A stretch of DNA of 7,959 bases from Spirochaetales bacterium (GCA_027077185.1 JALTGJ010000345.1:1-7959), one strand, 5' to 3'; shown: positions 1-7,564, counted from the first letter of the stretch. Notes: a model not told the origin generated them from the letters alone. Program-made: numbers and translations.

Positions 1-807
1 TGTGGTGTTAAAACTATCAATCATTGATTGTTCCAGATTGTACCAGTTATAGACAGAATACCCTGTTCCAAGAATATTACGAAGCTCTTTGGTTTTTCCC
101 GTAATATTTTCAAAAGGATTATATAATTTTATCCCTATTGTTAAACTGTTTTTATCTGTAAATAATTTTTTACCTTTATCTATATTAATATAGATGCTAA
201 GTGCATCCAGCTCATAGTAACCTGTGGAAAAAATACCATTTACAGTTAAATATGAAGGTTTTAATACAGGGCGCCTGCCGGGAACCTTCCTTGCAGTAAG
301 AATTTTTATCCTGTCACCAGGAACAACTTCCAAAACTCTGGCAAGCTCTGAACTTAGCATTGCGGAATCATTTGTATCAAGGTTAAATTTACCGGATTCA
401 ATCTTTATAAATTTTGCAGCAGATTTATCAATTGACAAATAATTCCGGGGAAGAGCCTTAAAACTAATGCCTGAACGGCCTTTTTCAGAATATGCAAGCC
501 CAACACCATTTATAACAGGAAAAGCAGATTTAACATCTTTTAAAGACTTAATTGTTTGAATAGTACTATCCAGCAGGTCCTTATCCATATAAAAAAAAGG
601 TTTTACCTGCAGGTGATACGAACCAATCTCCATGTATCGTTCTGTAATTCCTTCGATCATACCGCCGGATATCTCTAATACAACTATTAAGGGAATCAGA
701 GACAGCCCAATCCCCAGAACCGCTCCTAAAATATTTCGGTTATTAAATATATTTTTTTTCCCCGATAATAATTTTACTGCTAAAAAAAAAGAACGAATAG
801 ATATCAT
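1..807 (-). CDS. LolC/LolE-family lipoprotein-release permease, second copy (3' end cut by window edge)
   Basis: Inner-membrane permease subunit of a lipoprotein-releasing ABC transporter; the family extracts mature lipoproteins from the inner membrane for transfer to the outer membrane. The 269 codons present run open to base 1. Residues 1-26 are a cytoplasmic lead-in (RSFFLAVKLLSGKK), about 27-46 form the first membrane helix, and the rest is the large extracytoplasmic domain with the family motifs LSSELARVLEVVPGD (151-165) and GIFSTGYYELD (191-201). The segment near 252-266 (VYNWYNLEQSM) matches the stretch just before the second helix in the partner permease. Roughly 150 residues holding three further helices are expected beyond the edge. 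The ATG (807-805) overlaps the lolD stop as ATGA, and there is no clear Shine-Dalgarno sequence, so translation is probably coupled to lolD. It differs clearly in sequence from the permease at 1471-2772, which suggests a LolC/LolE-like heterodimer. Which is LolC and which LolE cannot be settled here. Confidence 0.88.
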   Translation of the reverse strand, partial: MISIRSFFLAVKLLSGKKNIFNNRNILGAVLGIGLSLIPLIVVLEISGGMIEGITERYMEIGSYHLQVKPFFYMDKDLLDSTIQTIKSLKDVKSAFPVINGVGLAYSEKGRSGISFKALPRNYLSIDKSAAKFIKIESGKFNLDTNDSAMLSSELARVLEVVPGDRIKILTARKVPGRRPVLKPSYLTVNGIFSTGYYELDALSIYINIDKGKKLFTDKNSLTIGIKLYNPFENITGKTKELRNILGTGYSVYNWYNLEQSMIDSFNTT

Positions 808-1478
808 AGTTCAACCAGAATACCATTTTCAAGCTTTAAATGTCTGTCACCTCTGGATGCCAGGCTGCTGTCATGGGTAACAAGCAATAGAGTTTTGCCA
901 TGATTTTTTACAAGTTCAAATAGAATCTCCTCAATTTTGACTGAGTTAGCTTCATCCAGATTACCTGTTGGTTCATCTGCAAGTATTATTCCAGGATTGT
1001 TGATCATAGATCTTACAACTGCAATTCTTTGTCTTTCACCTCCTGAAAGCTGTGAAGGAAAATGATTCATTCTATTCTCAAGACCGACTTCTATAATCAA
1101 TTCTCCTGCTTTTGCCAGGGCTTCAGCCTTTGGCATTCCTGTCATATATGCAGGCATCATTACATTTTCAAGAGCAGTAAAATCCTTTAACAAATAATGA
1201 AATTGAAATATAAGGCCAATACTTGAGGCCCGAAAAGAAGATAGACCGCTTTCGTCCAGTTGGTGTACATTATAATTATCAACAAATATTTTCCCGCTGC
1301 TTAGATTATCCATCCCTGAAATTAAATTAAGCAGAGTACTTTTACCGCTGCCACTGCTTCCGGTAAGTATAATTCTTGTATTCGGTTCAACTGTAAGATT
1401 CAAATTTTTTAAAATAGAAAGTTTTTCCGTTCCTGTATTGTAAGACTTATACAAATTTTCAATAACTATATTACTCAT
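804..1478 (-). CDS. lolD: Lipoprotein-releasing ABC transporter ATP-binding protein LolD
   Basis: Cytoplasmic ATPase that powers lipoprotein release by the flanking permeases. All nucleotide-binding motifs are intact in 224 residues: Walker A GSSGSGKST (40-48), Q-loop glutamine 92, signature LSGGE (144-148), Walker B ILADEP (165-170) with catalytic Glu169, D-loop GNLD (172-175) and switch His202. The segment FQFHYLLKDFTALENV (91-106) is characteristic of LolD and separates it from the related MacB and FtsE ATPases. The length is normal for LolD. The start ATG lies inside the last codons of the upstream permease (8-base overlap), with a good GGAGG 9 bases upstream. The stop overlaps the next permease start (ATGA). 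The permease-ATPase-permease order is that of a lolCDE cluster. Confidence 0.95.
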   Translation of the reverse strand: MSNIVIENLYKSYNTGTEKLSILKNLNLTVEPNTRIILTGSSGSGKSTLLNLISGMDNLSSGKIFVDNYNVHQLDESGLSSFRASSIGLIFQFHYLLKDFTALENVMMPAYMTGMPKAEALAKAGELIIEVGLENRMNHFPSQLSGGERQRIAVVRSMINNPGIILADEPTGNLDEANSVKIEEILFELVKNHGKTLLLVTHDSSLASRGDRHLKLENGILVEL

Positions 1479-2772
1479 ATCTAAGAACCTCCGATGGCCT
1501 GTATCTGGAAATAATCCCCGATGCTGAATAAGCTGCTATTGTTGAGGTAAAAACTGCAAACAGAAAAACAAGCATTACCTCAGAATATATAATTCGAACA
1601 GGGAGCTCTGTAATATAGAAATTAGCTGCAGAGAAAACAGGGGCAGTATAAGTCGAACTATCTTTTAGAGGTATAAAAATTAACCTGAATACTGATTCAA
1701 TATAAACTAATAAAGAACTTATTCCCGAAAAAATAGAATTTATATTCTCAGTTATTAATAACCCGAGAATTAGTCCAATAACAGCGCCTAAAAATCCAAT
1801 TAAAAAACCTTCTATAACAAAGATAACCCTGACAGAAAATGGATTTGCACCTAAAGATATTAAAATTGCAATCTCTTCTTTTTTTTCTACTAAAGACCTT
1901 TCCAATGAATGTTTTATATTTACACCCACAACAATAAAAATTAAACCTATAACAAGCATCATTGCAATTTTTTCAGTTCTTAAAGCACCAAAGAAAGACG
2001 AATTAAAGTCCCTCCAGCTTACAACATCATATTCTTTTCCAAGCTTTTCTTTTACAAGTAAAGCAATATCCCTATCCTGAAACTTATTTTCAAGTTTTAC
2101 TCCATATATTATATTTTCCTTTCCCGAAGAAAGGGCCCCTGATGTGGCTATATTTACAAACCCCATAGATCTGTCAAAATTATAGTATCCACTTTGAAAT
2201 AACCCTGTTACAGTGAATTCCCTGTCAGAAGGTTTCAAATTTCTAAAACCTGAACCACCCATTGATACAAGAGAAATTTTATCATTTAAAATTGTCCCAA
2301 GACGTGATGCCAGCTGTGTTCCAATAATTATTGAATCAGGAAATGTTAATTCAATATCACCGGATAATAAATTAAGCTGATGTGCCATATCAGGATCATA
2401 GTCTTCTAAATTTTCAGGAACTGCTCGTATATTTACAGCTTCATAATCTGAATAATCCCCTTTAACAAGAGTCTGAATATCCATAAAGGGTAAAACTGAT
2501 TTTATACCATCAATATTTTTTAACAGGGCTATTACATCCGGATCAGGATCTACATGTTTACTGTAAACCCTTATATGAAAAGAATTAATATTTATAATAT
2601 CCTCTATAAAACCAAGCTGAAAACCATTCATAATACCAAGAACAGACACAAGAGCCATGACTCCAATCGAAATACCCGCAATTGACAGAGTGGCAGGTCC
2701 AATCCTTCCCGATGCTTTTCTATTACTTAGATACCTGAAAGAAGTAAAAAAAATCCACCTGATATTCTTCAT
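1471..2772 (-). CDS. LolC/LolE-family lipoprotein-release permease (complete)
   Basis: Inner-membrane subunit that works with LolD and the second permease to release lipoproteins. The 433 residues show the four-helix FtsX/LolCE plan: helix 1 about 26-50, a large extracytoplasmic domain about 51-265, helix 2 about 268-288, helix 3 about 316-341 and helix 4 about 396-420. The cytoplasmic coupling helix reads EKKEEIAILISLGANP (296-311), and the C-terminus PSEVLRYE is the conserved family ending. The loop motif FYITELPVRI (385-394) before helix 4 is typical of LolC/E rather than MacB. The domain before helix 2 ends with SWRDFNSSFFGALRTEK, a strong LolC/E hallmark. The ATG overlaps the stop of the upstream repeat-protein gene by four bases (ATGA), and the 3' end overlaps lolD by eight. 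LolC versus LolE identity is not resolved, since the LolA-binding hook cannot be identified by eye. Confidence 0.92.
   Translation of the reverse strand: MKNIRWIFFTSFRYLSNRKASGRIGPATLSIAGISIGVMALVSVLGIMNGFQLGFIEDIININSFHIRVYSKHVDPDPDVIALLKNIDGIKSVLPFMDIQTLVKGDYSDYEAVNIRAVPENLEDYDPDMAHQLNLLSGDIELTFPDSIIIGTQLASRLGTILNDKISLVSMGGSGFRNLKPSDREFTVTGLFQSGYYNFDRSMGFVNIATSGALSSGKENIIYGVKLENKFQDRDIALLVKEKLGKEYDVVSWRDFNSSFFGALRTEKIAMMLVIGLIFIVVGVNIKHSLERSLVEKKEEIAILISLGANPFSVRVIFVIEGFLIGFLGAVIGLILGLLITENINSIFSGISSLLVYIESVFRLIFIPLKDSSTYTAPVFSAANFYITELPVRIIYSEVMLVFLFAVFTSTIAAYSASGIISRYRPSEVLRYE
1488..1492 (-). promoter_or_regulatory. Shine-Dalgarno site for lolD
   Basis: GGAGG on the minus strand, 9 bases before the lolD ATG and lying inside the last codons of the upstream permease. 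It supports the start at 1478. It also implies that lolD can start its own translation rather than rely only on coupling, unlike the following permease, which has no comparable site. Confidence 0.8.
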
Positions 2773-3797
2773 TGAATATACTCTTCGTTTGTTATTTCTC
2801 CCTCATTGTAAGTAATAAGTAGAACCAGCTTTTCATTTTTGTATATTTTTTCCATAGTTATTTTTTCATTCTCATAAAAAATCTCTTTAAACAGCATATT
2901 ATCCCTTAATATCCTTTCCATCTTCAAACTGTTATCAGCATCATATTCATAACGATGTTTCTCCCTCAAGCCGGAAGAAGATATATTTTTTTGTGCCAAT
3001 AGATTGTTTTCATATAGAAATACGGTCTTCGAATAATAATTACCGCTTCTTATCTCTTCAGACAATACTTTATCGCTTAAATTATATTTTTTTACCGTTG
3101 TCTTATTTGTAAGAATATCATTTTCTATTACCGTTTTACCAGATTCTGAAAAATTAAATTTTACCGTAGTACTTAAATCCCCGTTTCTCCAGGTATCTGT
3201 TTCAACAACTTTACCATCTTTATACCTGTATAACAGAAAATCCCTGTCTTTTCCATACCATCCACTTGTAACAACATTGTTTGTATATGAAAAACCGGCC
3301 AACTGTTTATTTCCTGAATCATACAGTCTACGAATTTGCTGGATTCTACCTTTAGCATCAACAACAAGAAAATCTTCATATATAAGATGATCATTTTCTG
3401 AATACAAAGTCCGGTATAACTGTCTGTCCTCCCATTCATATTCATATTTCTCTACTATACCATCATTTTTAAAATATTTTTCAAGTATAATTAAACCATT
3501 TTCAATATCTTTCATATGAACCATTTTATCTGAAATATACTCAGTAATAATTAAATTACTGCCTTCTTTTACATATTCAAGCTTTTTAACCTCATTTCCA
3601 TTATGATACAATAACCTTGATTCTGTCTTACCATTAGTTGATATTTTTACAGTCCAGTCAAAATCATCGAGTCTTAAAGATGAGATTTGTTCAAATACCA
3701 TGCCAATACTATTTGATCTGTAGAAATTTTGTCCGAATAGAACAGAAGAAACTAATAAAAAAACAAATATAAATATTTGAGAAAAAGAGTTTTTCAT
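2769..3797 (-). CDS. Secreted beta-rich repeat protein of unknown function, coupled to the Lol permease
   Basis: I do not recognise a named family. Residues 1-22 look like a Sec signal peptide (basic start MKNSF, hydrophobic core IFIFVFLLVSSVLFG, likely cut before Gln23). No cysteine lies at the cleavage site, so it is not a lipoprotein. The remainder, especially 110-342, is a run of roughly 18-25 residue units alternating aromatic/hydrophobic beta strands with Asp/Asn/Gly turns, for example YRYKDGKVVETDTW, FLYENNLLAQKN, YEYDADNSLKMERI and IFYENEKITMEKI. This resembles RHS/YD or YwqK/MORN-variant repeats and suggests an extended periplasmic beta sheet. The gene follows ftsY by 11 bases with only a weak AGAG upstream. 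It shares an ATGA overlap with the Lol permease, so the two products are probably made together. A periplasmic accessory role in lipoprotein handling is inferred from position only. A repeat protein unrelated to Lol remains possible. Confidence 0.8.
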   Translation of the reverse strand: MKNSFSQIFIFVFLLVSSVLFGQNFYRSNSIGMVFEQISSLRLDDFDWTVKISTNGKTESRLLYHNGNEVKKLEYVKEGSNLIITEYISDKMVHMKDIENGLIILEKYFKNDGIVEKYEYEWEDRQLYRTLYSENDHLIYEDFLVVDAKGRIQQIRRLYDSGNKQLAGFSYTNNVVTSGWYGKDRDFLLYRYKDGKVVETDTWRNGDLSTTVKFNFSESGKTVIENDILTNKTTVKKYNLSDKVLSEEIRSGNYYSKTVFLYENNLLAQKNISSSGLREKHRYEYDADNSLKMERILRDNMLFKEIFYENEKITMEKIYKNEKLVLLITYNEGEITNEEYIQ

Positions 3798-3808
3798 TAT
3801 ATCTCTAC

Positions 3809-4681
3809 TTACAACCCCAATAGATTATCTAAAAATATATCCTTATCAAATTTTACAAGGTCAGAATAGCCTTCACCAGTCCCTAAAAATAAAACAGGTA
3901 CTTTGAGATTCCTGCTTATGGAGATAACCGTACCACCTTTGGAGGACGAATCATATTTTGCCAGTATTATTCCATCCAGACTCACAGCATCATTAAAAGA
4001 TTCGGCCTGCCGCAATCCATTTTGTCCGGTAGTAGCATCTATTACAAGAAATTTTTTATATCTGTTTTCCGATATTTTATTACTAATAATCTTATCAATT
4101 TTTTGTAATTCCTTAACAAGATTATCTCTATTGTGCATCCGTCCGGCAGTATCAGCAATAATCATTTTATCACCTTTTGCAAGAGCACTGTCAATAGTAT
4201 CATAAATAACAGCACCCGGATCTGCACCATGCTGCTGATGGACTACCCTCATTCCCAATTTGTCACCATGGTAAATTAGTTGATCTATTGCAGCGGCTCT
4301 AAAAGTATCCCCTGCAGAAAGAACACTTTCCATCCCATATTCATTTTTAAAATAAACAGCAAGCTTGGCTATAGAAGTTGTTTTACCTACACCATTTACA
4401 CCCAAAATCAGAACTAAATTAGTGTTTTCCTGTTCCGGCATGTAATTATAGGTTAATATATTTTCAGAAAGGTAATTTCTTAAAACTACTATAAAATCAG
4501 ACTCTGATTTTACTTTATGTGTTTTCATTTCCGACTTTAGCTGATTAATAATTTCATTTACAAATTTTGCTCCCAGATCTCCTTCTATAAGTAAATCTTC
4601 AAGATCATCAAAAAAAATTTCTGAAAATTTTTCACCTGCAAAAAGTTTTCGTAATCTGGTTCCTAAATTAATTCCTGCCAC
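3809..4681 (-). CDS. ftsY: Signal recognition particle receptor FtsY (NG-domain form)
   Basis: Membrane-associated SRP GTPase that docks ribosome-nascent chain complexes bound by Ffh/4.5S RNA and hands them to the Sec translocon. The 290 residues comprise an N domain (about 1-80) and a G domain with G1 GVNGVGKTT (94-102), DTFRAAA (125-131), G3 DTAGR (177-181), G4-region AKYD (241-244) followed by SSSKGG, and the closing GTGE (267-270). The long acidic A domain of E. coli FtsY is absent. The basic N-terminal NLGTRLRKLF helix probably binds lipid. G4 reads AKYD where TKLD is usual; the key Lys and Asp are kept. The start is GTG behind a strong GGAGGAG. An ATG two bases upstream is out of frame and stops after six codons. 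It sits 19 bases after the PEGA gene and 11 before the secreted repeat-protein gene. Confidence 0.96.
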   Translation of the reverse strand: MAGINLGTRLRKLFAGEKFSEIFFDDLEDLLIEGDLGAKFVNEIINQLKSEMKTHKVKSESDFIVVLRNYLSENILTYNYMPEQENTNLVLILGVNGVGKTTSIAKLAVYFKNEYGMESVLSAGDTFRAAAIDQLIYHGDKLGMRVVHQQHGADPGAVIYDTIDSALAKGDKMIIADTAGRMHNRDNLVKELQKIDKIISNKISENRYKKFLVIDATTGQNGLRQAESFNDAVSLDGIILAKYDSSSKGGTVISISRNLKVPVLFLGTGEGYSDLVKFDKDIFLDNLLGL

Positions 4682-4687
4682 ATACCA

Positions 4688-4694
4688 CTCCTCC
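4688..4694 (-). promoter_or_regulatory. Strong Shine-Dalgarno site for ftsY fixing a GTG start
   Basis: GGAGGAG on the minus strand lies in the 19-base gap between the PEGA gene and ftsY. Its GGAGG core is 8 bases from the GTG at 4681. The same site also precedes an out-of-frame ATG at 4683 that reaches TAG at 4663. Only the GTG frame encodes the conserved FtsY N-terminus. Confidence 0.85.
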
Positions 4695-4700
4695 AGAATG

Positions 4701-6083
4701 TTATAGATCGTTATTACTTTTTATATAGTCAAGTAAATCGAAAAATGTGTTTACAAATAAGGTTACATTAATAAAAACTGAACTAAGATAAACATTATAC
4801 CATGTTGTTGATAACTGCATCAATCTATCTGCTTCATAAGATGAAAAGGTATTAACCACTTCTCTGTTATATGCATATCCATAATCGGAGCTTAAACCGT
4901 AACTTACAATAGATAAAGGCAGGGAAACAAGAAAATAACTAAATGATTTATAAAATTGATTCCGCTTATTAAGTATAATTTTTTCTCTGTTTATTAGATC
5001 TGTGTGTAAAAATATTTTTATATCTCTGTCATTTTTTGTTTTAAAAATATATTTACTGTCATTAAAGCCTTCCAGCTTAAAGGTAAGTAGTGATGGTGTG
5101 AGCGGGTTTTCTATTAATAGAGGTGTTTTACCTAACCAGATTGAGCCTGAATACAAATCTGCTCCTGAAGGAAAAGTTTGGAGAGAAATAATGGTTCCAG
5201 TATTTTTTTTTAATTCAACATCAATAATTTTAGTTTCATCTGCACTTAGTTGAACAGAAACTTCTTTTGTGATGTATCCTGGTTTACTTATTTTAACACT
5301 ATAGGTTCCGGGATAATAAAAACCAGGATTCTCCAATACAGTCTTATCCTTTGTATCTTTAATATTCACAATAGAATCTTCTGGTACTAAGTTAAATTGA
5401 ATATCTGACCAGGAACGACCGAGAATAATTGTTTTCAACCTGGAACTTATTTCAGGTATTTGATCTTTAAGATTATCAAAACTTCCTGCAGATTTATAAA
5501 CAAGATCCCTGGTTTTAAGAATAGTATTTTTTACCCAAAACTGAGTATAAACCCAGTTATCAAGTTTTTCTATAGAACCGGTAATAAGTAAATCTGCCGA
5601 TGAGGAAGAATCTTTCACTTCCGGCTTTGTTTCATCCCCAGGTATGATGATACTTTTAAACTGAATCGGAATTTCGATAGAAGGTTCAGGAATATCATTT
5701 ATATCCAGTTTATCTATTTTATTTCTCTCTTTTTCTATATTTACGCTTAAAAGTTTGTTTTCCTTTTCACTGTAATCACTGGAAAAAAGAAACTTGTCAT
5801 GAGCCTCTATTAAATCAGATAGTTCTAATAAATATTTATCTCTAAGCTTTTTTAGGTTCTTATATTTTATAGAACTAAGTTCTTCTTTGGAAAGTAAATG
5901 CTCCTGTGCATTCTGAAGTTCTGAAAGTAATAAACCAGGGAAGCTGTAGCTTAAATGGAGATAGCTTGCATCTATATTCTTTAATACAAGGGGTTCAAAT
6001 TTTATATTATATGTAGAAGAATCCTCTGAAAAAAGAAACAAGGAATTGATGCATAAAAACATTAAAACAAATTTATTAAACAT
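4701..6083 (-). CDS. PEGA-domain envelope protein with CsgG/TolB-N-like N-terminal region
   Basis: Exported protein of unknown role, 460 residues. Residues 1-19 are a hydrophobic signal segment without a clear lipobox cysteine at a cleavage site. About 55-127 is charged and helical, probably coiled coil. The stretch ADLLITGSIEKLDNW (163-177) and what follows to about 222 resembles the end of the TolB-N/CsgG/LpoB-like domain. Two PEGA-type beta repeats follow: about 228-291 with PGTYSVKISKPGY, and about 297-360 with FPSGADLYSGSIWLGKTPL. The C-terminus has two hydrophobic segments, about 378-398 and 430-454, so the protein may be membrane-anchored at its end. PEGA domains are thought to bind surface polysaccharide or peptidoglycan; the exact ligand here is unknown. 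The ATG overlaps the end of the receiver gene by eight bases, with AGGA only four bases upstream, so coupling is likely. The pairing suggests, but does not show, a shared envelope or signalling function. Confidence 0.85.
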   Translation of the reverse strand: MFNKFVLMFLCINSLFLFSEDSSTYNIKFEPLVLKNIDASYLHLSYSFPGLLLSELQNAQEHLLSKEELSSIKYKNLKKLRDKYLLELSDLIEAHDKFLFSSDYSEKENKLLSVNIEKERNKIDKLDINDIPEPSIEIPIQFKSIIIPGDETKPEVKDSSSSADLLITGSIEKLDNWVYTQFWVKNTILKTRDLVYKSAGSFDNLKDQIPEISSRLKTIILGRSWSDIQFNLVPEDSIVNIKDTKDKTVLENPGFYYPGTYSVKISKPGYITKEVSVQLSADETKIIDVELKKNTGTIISLQTFPSGADLYSGSIWLGKTPLLIENPLTPSLLTFKLEGFNDSKYIFKTKNDRDIKIFLHTDLINREKIILNKRNQFYKSFSYFLVSLPLSIVSYGLSSDYGYAYNREVVNTFSSYEADRLMQLSTTWYNVYLSSVFINVTLFVNTFFDLLDYIKSNNDL

Positions 6084-6450
6084 TTATTCCTGCTGCTTTG
6101 GTGATTGCAGAAATTATTCTTTCAGGATTAAATGGTTTAAGTATAAAATCCCTTGCTCCTAATTGTATTGCCTTTATTATATATTTTTGCTGTCCAAGAG
6201 CTGAGCACATTATAACCCTGGCTTTTGGATCATAATCTCTTATTAATTTGAGAGATTCCAGTCCATCCATTACGGGCATAGTTATATCCATTAAAACTAT
6301 ATCAGGATCCAGATCCTTATACAAACTAACAGCATCGGCTCCATTTTCAGCTTCACCCAGAATAATAATACCTGTATCTTTTACTATATTTCGTATAGCT
6401 TCCCGCATAAAGGAAAGATCATCAACCAAAACTACTTTTATAGGTTCCAT
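6076..6450 (-). CDS. Stand-alone CheY-like response regulator receiver
   Basis: A 124-residue single receiver domain with no output domain, so it should signal by phosphorylation-dependent protein binding. All catalytic residues are present: acidic pair Asp10-Asp11, phosphoacceptor Asp55 (IVLMDITMP), Ser83 (MCSALG) and Lys105 followed by Pro106 (ILKPF). The MCSALGQQKYIIKAIQLGA segment resembles CheY of Thermotoga and Firmicutes. No kinase or chemotaxis gene lies in the window, so the partner kinase is unknown and cheY is not assigned. I chose ATG 6450, which overlaps the prfB stop as TAATG and has GGAA four bases upstream. An in-frame ATG at 6471 would add seven residues but has no ribosome site and lies inside prfB. 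The close overlap with prfB suggests its translation depends on ribosomes finishing RF2. Confidence 0.93.
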   Translation of the reverse strand: MEPIKVVLVDDLSFMREAIRNIVKDTGIIILGEAENGADAVSLYKDLDPDIVLMDITMPVMDGLESLKLIRDYDPKARVIMCSALGQQKYIIKAIQLGARDFILKPFNPERIISAITKAAGINV

Positions 6451-7551
6451 TACATTCCGGACCAATTCCATTTTAAATAGGATTCAATAAATTTATCAAT
6501 TTTCCCATCCATTACAGCCTGGATATTCCCAACCTCGAATTTTGTTCGATGATCCTTGATCATGCTGTACGGGTGAAATACATAGGATCTTATTTGATTT
6601 CCCCAGGAAATATCCTTTTTTTCTTTCGCATTTTTTTCCTGTTCTTTTTCCTGCTCATCTGTATAATAATCAAAAAGCCGGCTTTTTAAAACTTTCATAG
6701 CCAATGCCTTATTTTTATGCTGGCTTCTTTCATTCTGACACTGAACAACAATCCCCGTATCCAGATGTGTAATACGGACAGCAGAATCTGTTTTATTAAC
6801 ATGCTGCCCACCTGCTCCTGAGGCCCTGTATGTGTCAACTCTTATATCATCGGGTTTTATTTCGAACTCAATTTCATCATCAATTACCGGAGAACAGTAA
6901 ACAGAGGCAAAGGTTGTATGCCTTCTTGCTCCGGAATCAAATGGTGATATTCTAACCAGACGGTGAACTCCGGTTTCTCCCTGTAGGTAGCCAAAGGCAA
7001 ATTCTCCATCAATCTGTACAGTTACAGATTTAACCCCGCCTTCAGCTTCCTGTAAATCTATAATTCCAACTTTGAAATTATGGTTTTCAGCCCATCGCGT
7101 ATACATTCTAAGAAGCATATTAACCCAGTCACATGCCTCTGTTCCACCAGCACCTGAATGAATTGTTAAAAAAGCATTCTTTGAATCATATTTACCACCT
7201 AAAAGTTCGAGTATTTCAAGCTCTTCATACCTGCTTATAATAGAGGAAAGATTTTCTTCGATATCCTGGGTAAAAGATTCATCCTGCTCTTCTTTTGCCA
7301 GTTGATAGAGTTCACTCATGTCTTCGAACTGTGCAACAAGTTTCTGCCATGGATTTATTTTCTTTTTTAACTTATTCAGTTTTCCCATAATTTTTTCAGA
7401 ATTATCCCGATCATTCCAAAAACCTTCTGCATAAGACTCTTTTTCCAGTAAATCAATTGATTTTTTTAAAGATTCCGGGTCAAAGACGCCTCCATGTTTC
7501 GTAAAGTCGCAATTTTATTGTATTTATTTTACCTTCCAAATCTAAAAGCAT
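6450..7551 (-). CDS. prfB: Peptide chain release factor 2 (RF2) with programmed +1 frameshift
   Basis: Recognises UGA and UAA stop codons and triggers peptide release on the ribosome. The gene is in two frames. Codons 1-23 (7551-7483) begin MLLDLEGKINTIKLR and end at CTT followed by TGA (7482-7480). A +1 slip skips base 7482 and resumes with GAC (Asp24), running to TAA at 6452-6450 for 366 residues, against 365 in E. coli. In full-length numbering the codon-reading SPF is at 202-204 and the catalytic GGQ at 247-249. A search for a single open frame finds only a 312-residue piece from an internal Met (7388), which lacks the N-terminal helices and is not the true start. The start ATG has AGGGG eight bases upstream and lies 11 bases after the Cas2-like gene. 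RF2 autoregulates: low RF2 lets the ribosome pause at TGA and shift, high RF2 ends translation after 23 codons. Confidence 0.97.
7479..7493 (-). promoter_or_regulatory. prfB programmed +1 frameshift site
   Basis: Reading the minus strand, GGAGG (7493-7489), three bases CGT, then CTT TGA C (7485-7479). This matches the E. coli prfB element: a Shine-Dalgarno-like sequence three bases before the CTT slip codon, followed by the poor-context stop TGA-C. Peptidyl-tRNA-Leu moves from CTT to TTT, and GAC is read next. The sequence on both sides aligns with RF2, so this is not a sequencing error. Confidence 0.96.
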
Positions 7552-7559
7552 ATATACTT

Positions 7560-7564
7560 CCCCT
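7560..7564 (-). promoter_or_regulatory. Shine-Dalgarno site for prfB
   Basis: AGGGG on the minus strand overlaps the TAG stop of the Cas2-like gene and lies eight bases before the prfB ATG at 7551. It supports that start for the short first frame, which no long open frame would reveal. Confidence 0.75.

Noticed and set aside
224..880. Plus-strand open frames of 72 and 82 codons opposite the second permease and lolD
   Set aside because: They lie antisense to well-supported coding sequence, have no recognisable motifs, and are expected shadows.
3173..3445. Minus-strand 90-codon frame inside the secreted repeat-protein gene
   Set aside because: It is an out-of-frame shadow of a gene with a signal peptide and regular repeat structure; the shadow has neither.
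3903..4205. Plus-strand 100-codon frame opposite ftsY
   Set aside because: Antisense to the conserved G domain of FtsY; its hydrophobic composition follows from the opposite-strand codons.
4715..4750. TTGACT followed by AT-rich sequence ahead of ftsY as a possible internal promoter
   Set aside because: No -10-like box at 16-18 bases spacing, and the stretch is the coding end of the PEGA gene.
6450..7388. prfB as a truncated 312-residue gene or pseudogene
   Set aside because: The missing N-terminal part is present upstream in the other frame, joined by a textbook RF2 +1 slip site.
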